From Leptasterias polaris (taxonomy: Eukaryota > Echinodermata > Asteroidea > Forcipulatida > Asteriidae), in assembly GCA_037783415.1 (NCBI GenBank), contig JAZGTN010000064.1:1406001-1470000 (forward strand): 64,000 nucleotides of DNA, read 5' to 3'. Positions 20,705 through 32,640 of this stretch are shown piece after piece. Positions within the stretch are counted from its first letter, which is position 1. Each line of letters opens with the position of its first letter. Position numbers and translations under genes: made by a program. The notes under the pieces are model-generated. The model worked only from the letters and a program-made list of their open reading frames with translations. It was not told the DNA's origin and made no database searches.

Positions 20705-23692
20705 ACACCAGAATATTACCAGTTATTACCGTGACACCAGAATGTCAACCGATCGGCGTCGGTAGAGAAGATCCGTACAATAAGAAAATCACCCACGCGC
20801 ACTGCAGGACTATTATGACCGTCCTGTTTATATATAATATCTGTTTTACTACTGTAAAAGAAAACGTCAATTAAACAAACAAACAATCAAACAAACAAAC
20901 AAACAAACACCACCAAACACCACCAACACTCCAACGCCCCAACACCGCTACTGACAAAACTCTCCAGCCATGTATTTAGGAGAACAATCCAAAATTAGCC
21001 AATATGTTTCTAATTTTAGACAACTAACTACATGTAGACCTGGGTCGTATTTCACGGCTCTGCTTAACGCGGAATGCTGCACTTAAAGCCCTATAGCTTT
21101 ACATAGCACCATAATCACACAACAGTTCCATAGAACCTTCTAATACGCGAGTATGGGATTTACCCCGGGAGGTCATCCGTGTGTCAAGGCTTTCCGACGT
21201 CGTTTGCAACACAGAGGGTCCATGCAAACAATTACACACCGTGGGATTATGCCCTCGCTTGTTTCTTTTTATATTTTCAAAAACAGACAAACAACAAACA
21301 GATAAACACCCCAACAAGGAAAATAAATCAAACAACAAACTCCACAATAGCTCCACAAACACACCTAATTTTGCATGAAGGATTCTTTCGGAATTTGAAC
21401 AAAAAAAACACAAAACATCCAATCCGTTGCCATTTGTATAGCTCTCATGAGGTTGTCCTGTGTAACTTCACCAGTCGACTCGGTTCAAACACGAAAATTG
21501 TAAGCAATTATTTTTTGTCAAATCTGATGGCACGACATAATTGGCCTTTATTCTTGATAATACCGTTGTTTTCGGGGTTTTTGTGTTGTTTTTTCGACGA
21601 TTAAATCCCACACAGCAAGCTGTTTGGTATATTTATATCGAAGTTGATTGAATGTATATCGTCTTATCATTATTATTTCTACCTCCATGTTATCAGCAAC
21701 GTGCTAGATTCAGAACATGCATCCGATGTTTTATTTGGTTATTTCAAAGATGACAAAAAATTACCAGACGAGAGAACAACACCATAACAAACAAACAAAA
21801 CAACAACAACATCAAAACAATAACATCGACGACAACCAAGGGGAATTGGGCTATCATCCATTGTGATTTTTCGAATTAGCTTCCCTGCATATATGACACA
21901 AATAATTATAATGATCTCTGTGTTGCATGCTTGACAGTAAGCTGAGTCTACAACAAGTTCAACAACCACTAAAAAGAACATTCATTGATATAACTCCAAG
22001 AATGCTGTAGCTTGATAATGGAAAGACTACTGTGGCTCTTATAATTTGTCTACTGAGGAATAATTTATAACAAATAATGGTGCTAAAAGGGTATCTTAAA
22101 CATTTTTGTTAAAGGGTACTGATGCCTGTCACACAAAAATATTAATGATGTAAACAAATTGATGTCATCAATTCAAAAAAATATTTAAAACAAGTTTGTG
22201 TACCACCTGCCCGAGTCCTGAAATTGAAAATAATTTCCAATCGCAATTACGTATATGCATAATTATAGAGAAGTAAAGCTCATATTTTGGAGTCACAGCA
22301 TAAACTGTACATAATAATAACATGAGGAGGTCAAACTATTCCGTTATCATCAACTACTTCGTGTGGAACAGAGCTGGTTGTATCGGGGTGTTTTTTCTCC
22401 CTTGCCCGGTCTGCTCCAGCCACCTTGTGGAGAGCGGAGCTCCGCTGGGCCCCACGCCAGTCTACCGGCAATTGCATGCAACTACGTACTTTGTGATCAT
22501 ACCCTCTCAGGCCCGGGGCCAGCCAGCCGGGTTCCTAGACTTGCTCAGTCAACTTACTTACTCTTTTGACAAACACAAAAAGCAAAACAAATTGTCTCAT
22601 GATAGAGTATCCACAACATTAATACATTCATGAATCATAATTTGTGCAGTTTTTCAACTTATTGACTGCAAAATACCAAGATTCATTTATATCTCCAATA
22701 AACACGTTTTACAGTTTAAACAAAGCTAGAACGAGTTTAGTAAAATGAGTCAAATGTAGCGCCCTCCTGCGCTTTGTAGTTCCCAAATAATTATTGTCTA
22801 ACTATTTTTTTTCTATTTAATTTGAAATAAAATACTTGCAAACCATTCAGCGCTTAAAAAACTACGCGAACTTTTTAACTATATACCGGAAACTTATTTA
22901 AACAAAGAAAAAATCAACAAATGTTATTTCTATTTTCATTCACAAGACTTGTACAGCCAAAGGAAACGACCTTGGCTGGATGCAGAATAATCAACATTGT
23001 TTATTGTGGCTGACCGCAGGTCAAAGGGTAGCCAGCCGGACGCAAGCGATTTGCAGGGCTGCCGAGTGATAAATCTTTCACGCCTGCACCCCAGAAATTC
23101 CTCGGTGTTATTCCGGATCAGTAGGCCTAAGCTTAGGACACGACACGACACGAAGGACACGACATTTTGAAAATTTTGTTTTCACAAAACAAACGGTCAT
23201 TGGGGCATACCGAGTACATATACTCTGCTTTTATCAAGTCGTTTCAATGCGCCACTACAGCCCTTTACTCTACAAATCGCAACCAATTCGTATAACTTCT
23301 AGTCAGCACATCCACCACAAGAAACATGGAGTTGGTGAGTTTGATTGTTTAGGCTATAATATTAATATACTCTTGAGATTGGATATTTTAAGCCTGATTT
23401 AAATGTATATTTTCATATTTTATAATTATATGAAACCATGACTCCATGAGGTAAGAAAATGCCATGGTGAAACTGTTTTCAATCACGTGGACTGACCATC
23501 TGTTTTATAACGTATCCTGCACCATCAGTATTATTAATACTCATTCTGTATATCAAACTCCATGAATTGATCACTGAACAGACTCCACAACGTTATGAAT
23601 TTATACCAATGTATGATTAACTGAAAATTTTATTTATTTATATTTAAACAGGGAATTATACTGATGATTGATAGAGTACACTGTCAAGTGTT
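20705..23692. other. Left part of the giant element's interior, no gene recognised
   Basis: There is an AAAC-rich stretch near 20870-20915 and scattered AT-rich sequence. A more GC-rich island lies at 22320-22560, with an open frame of 103 codons that I do not recognise. A possible 5' untranslated exon ends at ATGGAGTTG/GTGAGT near 23333. Nothing resembles a transposase. Confidence 0.4.
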
Positions 23693-26600
23693 ATGAGGTT
23701 TGCTGTTCGAAAACACCAGACGCTGATGATTCGATTTTACCGGGAATTTAAAGTGAGTGTAATACATTTTCATTGATATCAGGTGTATTGTTGTTTGAAA
23801 ACAGTTTCTTGTAATGTACATACATTTGTCATTAACAATTAGTCTCATGCATCAGTCAAAAACTTTGGTAATTTTAGTTTCCAAACAATTATCAAATACT
23901 CGATGTTATAGCGGACACTATGAAATGATGATGTAATAAACTTCTTCCATTGAGTGTTCTTTTTGACTTCTTAATTTCATTTCACGTATTTGAGGGTTTA
24001 AGTTTCTTCTAGATTCAGCCTAGGGAGCTCGATCTAAACACAATAAAATAAATACAAAATCAAAAACCAACCCCCGTGAAATGGTGTTTTAAATTGTGTA
24101 CTTTTCACCCCCGGTCATGAGACAGAGTTAGTCTACACTTTGTTGAGTCATATCTGTATCTGTCTGTAAACCGAAATTGTTTGCATAATTGTATAACATA
24201 GTATTTTATACTAATAATGTTTTGTTTTATCAAAACCATTTTAATTGCAGTGGATGAATACTGCACTGCAAAGATTGACAGATTAAGCATCCGGGAAAGT
24301 GGCCATTGATTACTACCGCGACTGGAGAGAACAACGAACTAGAAGCAGAGGAGGACGGTATCAACACCGTAGCTGTTTTCTGTAATTTACAATTTCAATA
24401 TTTATTCCGAGATTTTCTCATTAAGTCAGTTTATTGGTCTACAGATGCTGGTCCGATTTTGTTTTACCGATTTGATCCAAACATAGGTTTACATTTAAAA
24501 CAGCTGTTTTTAATGGTGAGGCCCATAATCATAAGACTCGACAAATGTTATGCTTTCATTTCCAGTAGGCCTATCACAAAGCAATCCGCCAATGCCAATA
24601 TTGGTGAGTTAATAATTTTAAACATATTTATTGTTGGGATCCTCACAATAATTAACGTCCTTATAAACATTTGCAAATAACTGGTAATAACAAAACATTG
24701 TTTCAACCACAATGCAAAGGTGTTAAATTATTTTACTCCAGATGATGTCGTGACAGCAACTCTTCAAACTGGTCAGCAATATTCAAACAAAAAATTATAC
24801 ATGCATAATTATTTCTGATTGTTTAAAAAAGTTAACATATGTATCAAAGTGGACTTAGCGAACAAAGTCATTTGATCTCTTGGTGAATATTATTAGTTAT
24901 AAGGCAGTGTCTGCAAAATAAATGCATAACACACCAGTCTTCCCTCAGGGCTGACCAGGTGTGTTGCTTAAAGAAAAAGCTCCATTCAGGAATTGTTAAA
25001 TGATAAAGGGCATTTATTAATGTGGAAAAGGTGAAAATTCTGTGACAATGAAATAATTAATTCTTGAAATTCACACGAAAATGGCATTTTGCAGAGATTT
25101 CACTGGGTTTTCAAATAAAAGATTTTCATAGTAATGCATGATACCTGCATTTTACTGCTGTTTTTACTTCTGTCTTTATTTTTAGACCGCATCTTCAAAT
25201 CTCTTGAGGAGATTAAGGTCGATCAGAGGGCCATTCGGCGAAAGATAGAAAAGTTGAGGGAGGAAAGGTCTGAACCTCCTTCAGACAACCCTACGAGCTT
25301 GGGGAATATGTTTCCCCTAAAGACTCAAGAGGAGATCAATGACTTTGAAAGGAGGCTGCAAGATGCAGCCTTCCAGAGCAGAGTGGTGAGTTTTAAGTAT
25401 AACTGGGAAGGCCCTTGATAGGATTCACTGAGCGCTTTAACTATTATATTGATAAGGCAGAATCTTTGTTAAGCTACCATTTATGAATTCTAGGGAACAA
25501 AATAGTTAAGGTTTAAAAGAAGTAAAACATATTCATGCCATCATTTAGACCTCATAATGTCACTGACAGAAATTGGTGAATAAAACAGGAAAGATAATCA
25601 GCAATAGGGGTTACATGTGCCATTAGATAGCGAGAAAATAATGCATTGATTCTACAAGAGCAGGCTCGTGGAAAAAAATGTCCAATTTGGAAAGGGAATC
25701 TGACCCCCAAATTTTTCCTTGGTCTACCCTCGAAACTGTTTTGGAATTGAATTTGACAAAAATTTGCCTCTTTATACAACTGATCAATATGAGGATACCT
25801 CCATTCTCTTACAATGGTGAAAAAGATGTCAAGCAAAATGGGAGATGGGTTTTCACACTTTGTGTCATTCAGGACTGATGTACCACAGCTGTAGTGTAAA
25901 CCTTAAACACGTTTGCTCTTTGATTACATTCTTTGCAGATTTGGCATCTTGGGGCCTTCAATGGGCGTAATATTACGGAGGGGGTAAGGAAAATGCTGGA
26001 GGAGACCCTCTACCATGACGTAGCGTCGAGGTACAACCTCAGTGGTAAAGGGAAGACGGGGAAGAGAAGCTTCCAACATCTCCTCTTGTACAAATCAATA
26101 TTTGGTAAGGATATATTCCTGTCATTGGTTGTACATGGTTATTGGTTTAAGAAAAAAACAGAAACAAAACAATGAAAAACAAAACGATTCCCGATTTTGT
26201 TTTCTCTCCTTTTTTTTTTTTAATTTGCTTTGTTTGTTTCTGTGTTGGGTGCTGGTTGACAATGTAAAGTCATTGAATCACATTGTGTACTATAACTAGG
26301 ATTTATTTTTTATTTTTTAAACTGGACACTATTGGTAATTGTCAAAGACCAGTCTTCTCACTTGGTGTATCTCAACATATGAACAAAACATCAAACCTGT
26401 GAAAATTTGAACTCAATTGGTCGTCGAAGTTGCAAGAGAATAATGGAAGAAAAAACACCCTTGTCACACAAAGTTGTGTGCTTTCAGATGCTTGATTTCG
26501 GGACCTCAAAATCTAATTCTGAGGTCTCGAAATCAAAATTCGTGGAAAATAACTTATTTCTCAAAAACTACGTTACTTCAGAGGGAGCCGTTTCTCACAA

Positions 26601-27537
26601 TGTTTTATACTACCAACAGCTCTCTGTTGCTCATTACCAAGTAAGTTTTTATGCTAACAATTTTGAGTAATTACCAATAGTGTCCACTGCCTTTAAGTGA
26701 CATGTATAAAATACCACGAAAACTGAAAGTTTAAATTGCACCAATGGAATTTTCCAGGTGATGCGTAAAACAAAATCATTTAGTCCCCCAAATCCAGCAA
26801 AAAAAAAAATAAAAAATAAACTGTCATAAACCTACACAGTCTTTTGCTTTTAATCGATGAGCTTTGATTTTTTGGTAGATTGTACTAATTCCAGCTATTT
26901 ATTTCCTAGCACTACCACAGTTAGTTGATGGATCACAGTTTACTTTGAGGACATAGACATAATTAAATTTCCACATTAGTCACACAGCCAACTCTAATAA
27001 TCCAAGTTTGATAATACTGAAGACATTGAAAGTGCTTGCTTTGGAAACTGTGAAACGTTATTTCTCTCCATGTAAGATTATAGAACCTATTTTTATTTAA
27101 TTTGTAGGCTACCACTTTTGCAGCTCATTGTTAACATTTATTTGATTTCTGAAAACCTTAATTTTTTTACTACAAAATGCAGTCTACTGGTCAACTGATC
27201 TGGTTAAACTTAATCAAATAAAACAGTTACCCGAAAACCACATAATATAAGGAAACAAATCGGTTGATGATCTTTATTTGAGAACAAAAGCTTTCACAAA
27301 GATGTTTTTGTCTCACTCTCTCAACTGCTTGACTCTTGTTTCAATTTGTCACTTTCAGATGCTATCCGGAAGCGGTATGCGGATGTTACCGACAGGGAGT
27401 ACCGGTCGGTTCTGGTTAATTGGTTTGATGGGGCAAAGGATCGCCATGGTGGTAGGAAGAGGCGGGCGCCAGACACATCAGGAGATAAGGACAACAATTT
27501 GCCAACTCATGATGTCTCTTCAGATGAGGCAAACTAA
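23693..27537 (+). CDS. DUF4806-like domain gene, cargo of the giant element
   Basis: Proposed exons: 23693-23752 (MRFAVRKHQTLMIRFYREFK), 24251-24357, 24566-24603, 24742-24771, 25186-25385, 25939-26104 and 27359-27537. All borders are AG..GT and phases agree, for example NANI/DDVV, LQT/DRIF, SRV/IWHL and SIF/DAIRKRY. A basic helical stretch (SLEEIKVDQRAIRRKIEKL) precedes the domain. The last three exons follow the DUF4806 pattern: FPLKTQEEINDFERRLQD, ITEGVRKMLEETL, GKGKTGKRSFQHLLLYKSIF, AIRKRYADVTDREYRSVLVNW. The protein ends in a charged tail. Function is unknown; the domain is frequent in metazoan repeat-associated genes. Odd: the proposed exon 24251-24357 has an in-frame TAA at 24284-24286, so either this exon is misjudged or the copy is damaged. 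The last three exons are the secure part. Confidence 0.68.
26317..26696 (-). repeat. GGACACTATTGGTAATT-family MITE in the last intron of the DUF4806-like gene
   Basis: About 380 bp, with TTTAAACTGGACACTATTGG at one end and the inverse CCAATAGTGTCCACTGCCTTTAA at the other. It is in opposite orientation to the copy at 27564-28904. No coding capacity. Confidence 0.85.
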
Positions 27538-27918
27538 ACTCATAGTACAATTTGTTGCACCTATTTAAAGGTACTGGACACTATCGGTAATTACTCAAAA
27601 TAATTGTTGGCATAAAAACTTACTTGGTAAAGAGCAACGGAGAGCTGTTGATAGTATAAAACATTGTGAGAAACGCCTCCCTCTGAAGAAATGTAGTTTT
27701 TGAGAAAGAAATCATTTGTCACTAAAATATTTCAATTGAAATCGAGCTCAGCTGAGAACTCGAATTCAAGCATCTGAAAGCAAACAACTTGTGCGACAAT
27801 GGTGTCTTTTCTTCCATTATTCTCTCTCAACTTCGACGACCAATTGAGTTCAAATTTTCACAGGTTTGTTATTTAATTCATATGTTGAGATACACTAAGT
27901 GAGACTGGTCTATGCTAT

Positions 27919-28870
27919 GCACAGTGGTTTAAGACCTAGACATCGGGTCCGATTTTTTTTTATGAGATAATTACATATTTTTGTTAATTTGAACATGAAG
28001 AACTGTTTTCTAGAGGATTTTTAACCTTTTTTTAAGGAATTGTAGTTCGTTGTATAAAATGACATAAGTTTAAACAGTAAAAATCACACATCCTAATGTT
28101 TTAAAAAGTATCTGCGAAGGCATATTGAAATTTGTTTGAGAAAAAAATATTGCATAATAATAAACCACAAGGGAAACTGATTGGGTAGATTAATTAATCA
28201 AACCCAAATAAAAAAATATATTGCCTGAAAATTACCTTAATAGGTAACCTATTTAATAGAAAATAAAAAACGGACCAAAATTTTGATGATACAAAAAAAA
28301 TGCTTTGAAATCTTTGACTTAAATGTCCCAAAATAGTACAATCTGAAAATAATTAATGTCCCATGTCTTCAAAATACGCCATTAACGGCCTGGATGAAAA
28401 GCCAAAACTACATTATAAATTGATAAATTTGAACCCGTCGCGGTTGTTAGTAATTCACTTCAAATTAGCGACTTTACTCCCGAAAACTAGATTTTTCAAA
28501 ACACTGTTTTTAACAAAAAAAACATCATTTAGCACAGGAAGTTCAGCGCCCTCTGTTGACTTAAAATATTCAAAGAGATGCATTCGCTCGTCCCCAGCGC
28601 CTTGCCTTGTCTTGGATAGACCAAGGCGCTGGGGACGAGCGAATGAGATGTAGCTCATCATAAAAACAGCCACAAGAGGGCGCACTTCCTCTTTTTGTCA
28701 CAAAATTTGTGAATCATCACACGGATCGGTAAAGTGTGTGTTGACGACCAAGTTTTATCTGCCTTAAGATGACATTGAGACATGCTTGAGATAGTATAAA
28801 GATATTTAGACCGATTATTGTACTGAAATTTGTCGATGTCTGGGTCCTATAGGGTTTTAAACCACTGTGC
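27919..28870. mobile_element. 952-bp non-autonomous TIR element nested in the MITE
   Basis: GCACAGTGGTTTAA at 27919 is mirrored by TTAAACCACTGTGC ending at 28870. Outer matches continue imperfectly (AGACC..ACATCGG against CGATGTCTGGGTCC). A target duplication is not clear. The interior is AT-rich and non-coding and carries a further foldback at 28544-28683. Confidence 0.7.
28544..28683. repeat. Small foldback with a perfect 24-bp inner stem
   Basis: CAGCGCCCTCTGTTG faces CCACAAGAGGGCGC at the outer ends. Inside, 28581-28604 and 28622-28645 are perfect 24-bp inverted copies (CATTCGCTCGTCCCC ...) with a 17-bp loop. The structure would also fold as RNA. Confidence 0.85.
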
Positions 28871-28970
28871 TTTGACAATTACCAAAGGTGTCCAGTGCCT
28901 TTAATCTAAGTATATCAGATTAAAAAATATAGGTTTCAGAATTTTTTATGGGCTTAGTTCATAACATATA

Positions 28971-29180
28971 CAGTCGACTCTTGTTAATACGAGCTCAGAA
29001 GATACGAAACCCCGGTTTATACAAGGACAAGGTTTTTCACCGGTCCCGAACTGTCCAATGCGTGTTTTATGTCTTAAAAACGAAAGATACAAGCACGGTT
29101 ATAACGAGAACACGGATAATACGAGGTATTTTTGCAGCCTTGGACGACAAAATGTATTGTTTTTCATACTTATGAAGCGA
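28971..29180 (+). repeat. pogo/Tigger-like terminal fragment
   Basis: CAGTCGACTCTTGTTAATAC resembles the ends of pogo-type MITEs. Related words (AGATACGA, ATACGAGG, ATAACGAG) recur over 200 bp. The opposite terminus was not found. Confidence 0.4.
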
Positions 29181-29489
29181 GATCTGGAAATATAGTCGTG
29201 TAACAAAAAATTACCTTTGTCAAGGTTGTGAAATTACATTCTTGTTGCCAGACTATTTATCGGATCGGACCGGCCGTGCAGTTTCCGTCCGACCCTTTAA
29301 GCTCCAACCTGTAAGTGTTTTGTTTTATGGAATATTGAGCCCAAGTGAGACTGTTATACAGTGTCAGTCATGTTTGGTAATGCCCATTTATGTTTGACCT
29401 GAATAGAAATGTAAAAAATATTTGAATACCAAAATTGTTAAAAAAAATTAGAGTTTAAATATTGACCTCTGGATTGTAAAGAAACAAAC

Positions 29490-29860
29490 TCAAACTAAAA
29501 TGTTGAAGTTAAAGATAAATAAAAAAAATATTAAAAAAACTTTCCGGTAATTTTGCTGCCAGCAAAAAAAAAAGTTCTGTATTCCTGCAGCAAAATGACC
29601 GGAAAAGTTTTTTCTTTCCGTAAAATAAAAAGACCCTTAACATGAGTTTGTACATGTGTACACGGTTGTGGGTGAATAACAATATGTACTTACATGTACT
29701 ATACGATGTGTAGGTGTTTGGGCAATTGTGGTTGATTGTAATTACGCTAATTAGCATAATTAATATTTGAATTTACGGAAAGTCCGTAAAATTACGGCGA
29801 AAGAATATTTCACTTAACGGAGTCCGTAAGTTTACGGCCATTTTTAACAGTGTACCGGAT
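29490..29860. repeat. Inverted-repeat rich segment, probable MITE
   Basis: AACTTTCCGGTAATTTTGCTG (29538 on) is mirrored by CAGCAAAATGACCGGAAAAGTT (to about 29611). A further CGGAAAGTCCGTAAAATTACGG / CGGAGTCCGTAAGTTTACGG pair lies at 29775-29840. There is no ORF of interest. Confidence 0.5.
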
Positions 29861-30117
29861 TCCTGTTTAATACCCAAAGTCCACTTCATATTTTAGTTAA
29901 GAGTTTAAGTATAAGTATCGATCCTGGTTGCTTGAGCAAGCGAGTTTCCCAACACTTAGCGGTTTTCTTATTGTATATTCAACTGTGCCATTTTCCAGGT
30001 TGCATTATTATGAAAATAATCAATAAAAAGATAATGGGCAACAAAGTGATTTTCGTTTTTTGTTGTGATGTATTGATTGCTTAAGTCGGAAGTGTTTTTG
30101 TTGATCAGATATGTTTG

Positions 30118-31465
30118 CCAGATTTCCCCCACCCAGATCTGGCATGTTAGTCTGGTTCAGATATTGCATTTTCCTCTGGCCCAGACGTGGCTTTAAGTCT
30201 GGCCCAGATCTTGCATGTTAGTCTGGTCCAGATATGGCATGTTTATCTGCCCCAGATGTGGCTGTAAGTTTGGCCCAGATCTGGCGTGTTATTCTGGCCC
30301 AGATCTGGCATGTTCATCTGGCCCAGATCTGTCATGTTAGTCTGGTCCAGATCTGGCGTGTTCATCCGTCCCATATCTGGCGTGTTCTTCTGGCCCAGAT
30401 CTGGCGTGTGAGTCTGGTCCAGATCTGGCGTGTACCTCTGGCCCAGATCTGGCGTGTTAGTCTGGTCAAGATCTGGCGTGCTTGTCTGGCCCGGATCTGG
30501 TGTGTTCATCTGGTCCAGACATGTCATACCACATCTGGCCCAGATAAGTGTGCCAGATCTGGCGGAATTTTTGCACGCCAGATCATGACCAGATCCGTCC
30601 CATATCTTGCGTGTTAGTCTGGCCCAGATCTGGCGTGTTCTTCTGGCTCAGATCTGGCGTGTTAGTCTGGTCCAGATCTGGCGTTTTCCTCTGGCCCATA
30701 TCTGGCATGTTAGTCTAGTCCAGATCTGGCGTGCTTATCTGGCCCGGATCTGGTGTGTTCATCTGGCCCAGACATGTCATACCACATCTGGCCCAGATAA
30801 GTGTGCCAGATCGGGCGGAATTTTAGCACGCCAGATCATAACCAGATCCGTCCCATATCTTGCATGTTAGTCTGGCCCAGATCTGGCGTGTAAGTCTGGT
30901 CCAGATCTGGCGTGCTTGTCTGGCCCGGATCTGGTGTGTTCATCTGGCCAAGACATGTCATACCACATCTGGCCCAGATAAGTGTGCCAGATCGGGCGGA
31001 ATTTTAGCACGCCAGATCATAACCAGATCCGTCCCATATCTTGCATTTTAGTCTGGCCCAGATCTGGCGTGTTCGTCTGGCCCAGATCTGGCGTGTTCGT
31101 ATGGACCAGATCTGGCGTGTTAGTCTGGCCCAGACATGTCATACCACATCTGGCCCAGATAAGTGTGCCAGATCGGGCGGAATTTTAGCACGCCAGATCA
31201 TAACCAGGTCCGCCCCATATCTTGCATTTTAGTCTGACCCAGATCTGGCGTGTTCGTCTGGCCCAGATCTGGCGTGTTCGTCTGGACCAGATCTGGCGTG
31301 TTAGTCTGGTCCAGATCTGGCTAGTTTATCTGGCCCAGATACGTGTGCCAGATCGGGCGAAAAATGAGCACGCCAGATCATAACAAGATCTGTCCCAGAC
31401 ATGGTGTGCCAGATCTGGTGGCAGTTCAAGTCAGAGCCATGCCAGATCTGGCCCAGATCCAAGAG
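30118..31465 (-). repeat. Right terminal tandem array, 24-bp units
   Basis: Units follow TCTGGCCCAGATCTGGCGTGTT with point changes. Larger blocks that contain ATACCACATCTGGCCC, GTGTGCCAGATCGGG and CCAGATCCGTCCCATATCTTGC repeat at about 182-bp spacing near 30795, 30977, 31158 and 31340. The CTGGCCCAGATC core is the inverse of the left array's core. The 24-bp period is divisible by three and creates spurious open frames on both strands. Confidence 0.95.
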
Positions 31466-31732
31466 GCTGTCTGTTGTCTGGGATAACGAGATCAAGTATA
31501 AAGAAAAATATAACGGGTCGACCGGGAAAGGTTTTACACCTGGATACACTTCTGTCCATTTCCTCCATCTCGCATAGGCATAGCTGTACTTCCTCGTAGT
31601 TGCATTTGCTCTGGACGCAGTTAAGGTGTGCTTCAATTGATTGAACAGCGCTTTCAGAGATGGATCGGATAAGGCTTTCCCGGCCAACCAGAGACCATCC
31701 ACTTTCTCGATATCTGAAAAAATAATAGCCAT
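31466..31732 (-). pseudogene. Tyrosine recombinase of YR element 1, N-terminal part
   Basis: The first ATG is at 31732, and recombinase-like sequence runs from about 31713 (DIEKVDGLWLAGKAL). It continues with LKHTLTASRANATTRKYSYAYARWRKW, a helix-rich core-binding SAM-like domain, and ends in LISLSQTTDS, after which the frame enters the tandem array. A TTTTTTCAG acceptor-like site at the start suggests the YR exon may be spliced, as in some DIRS-order elements. The continuation is at 16445. Confidence 0.85.
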
Positions 31733-31751
31733 GTAAAGAAAATAACATCAA

Positions 31752-32640
31752 TTAAATTAAAATTTTTAAGTTCAATACAAGAACGTTGGAAATAAATGGA
31801 GAATTACAGAAAACTGAGGAATCGTGTGACCCCGGTTGAAAAAATCCGGTTGGTCGGACATACTCTACAAGATCAATGGCTACACTACCGTTTATAACTT
31901 TGGCTATTAACGGCCAAAAGTAGGCGCTGTGCCATTTAGGCACTACTAATGTACCCGAGCACTTGTATAGATGCATGAATGCAAGCAATTTGCCAATCAT
32001 ACTGACTGGGGGAACAAGCCAGCTATTAAATGTGTGTAATTCATGGGCAAACGCATCAATACCGGCTGTACCCGGGCACCAATACTTAGAGAAAAACTGC
32101 GAAACTTTGGCGTTGTGGTTATTTGCAAAAGCATCTAATTCATATGGGCCCCAACGTCTGTTAAAAAGAGTAAAGACCGACTGAGAGACGCCCCAGTCAT
32201 CATAGTCCACAATTCTGCTTATGTGGTCTGCTTTGTCATTGAGGCTGCGTGGGATCCATTCGGGAAAAATATTAATATTCTTCTCGAGACAAAACGTGAC
32301 TATGGATAAAACCAATTGTTGCAGATCGACCTTCATGCTACCCGTCGCCAAGATCGTAGCAACATTCTGGCTGTCAGTGTACCATTTAACGTAAGAATTT
32401 GCTAAATCGTCAGCCCTTGATATTATGGTTATAAAAACAGCCTTCAGTTCTCTCCAGGCCGAACTCTTTTTCTGTTCGATCGGGGAGAATACATCGTAAC
32501 AGGGGTGATCGTCAACATTTACAATGTACCCTCCGCATGCATATTGAGAAGCGTCACTATATACAACCCTTGTTAATCTAGGTTTACTCTGTAGGGAGAC
32601 TCCGTTACATTTCAACAGCTGTTTTCTCCAAATTGCAATT
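31752..32640 (-). CDS. RNase H domain of YR element 1
   Basis: Motifs: VYSDASQYACGGY (first catalytic Asp), SSAWRELKAV (Glu), YTDSQNVA (Asp) and NDKADHISR. A C-terminal region common in DIRS-order elements follows (GPYELDAFANNHNAK ... FWPLI). The frame that continues RT (WRKQLLKCNG) lies one base off the RT frame near 32640. Either a single base was lost or a -1 frameshift joins the two; the ATG at 32615 is then not the true start. The product removes RNA from the cDNA hybrid. Confidence 0.85.

Larger units (their letters stand above)
27564..28904 (+). repeat. Second copy of the same MITE, split by a nested element
   Basis: 27564-27918 matches most of the family, from TTTAAAGGTACTGGACACT on. 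The last part, CTTTGACAATTACCAAAGGTGTCC to TTTAA, is at 28871-28904. The break lies in GACTGGTC/TTTGACAATT, which is continuous in the reverse complement of the 26317 copy. Confidence 0.85.
16446..31465. mobile_element. 15 kb giant foldback (TU-like) element with a DUF4806-like cargo gene
   Basis: The limits are where the YR frame breaks off and resumes. The left 4.3 kb are 41-bp tandem units with a GATCTGGGCCAG core. The right 1.35 kb are 24-bp units with CTGGCCCAGATC, the same core in inverse orientation. The interior (20705-30117) holds a spliced gene and several MITEs. Foldback transposons of sea urchins (TU) and flies (FB) have long inverted termini made of short tandem repeats, which is the basis for the classification. 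No transposase was found inside, and I could not define a target duplication, so the exact ends are uncertain by some 30 bp. Confidence 0.6.

Noticed and set aside
22322..22633. 103-codon frame on the plus strand
   Set aside because: No domain, no splice or start context, and overlapping alternative frames are equally open. Kept only as an unrecognised GC-rich island.
30234..31232. Plus-strand frames with SLAQIWRV repeats
   Set aside because: The 24-bp period keeps the frame open; the same array is open on the other strand too (TPDLGQTN). No start context or domain.
16446..31465. CRISPR array
   Set aside because: Units are contiguous tandem repeats without unique spacers, in a eukaryotic context.
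32613..32615. ATG at 32615 as true start of a separate RNase H protein
   Set aside because: Conserved RNase H-linker sequence (WRKQLL) lies upstream of it in the same frame, so the ATG is internal.
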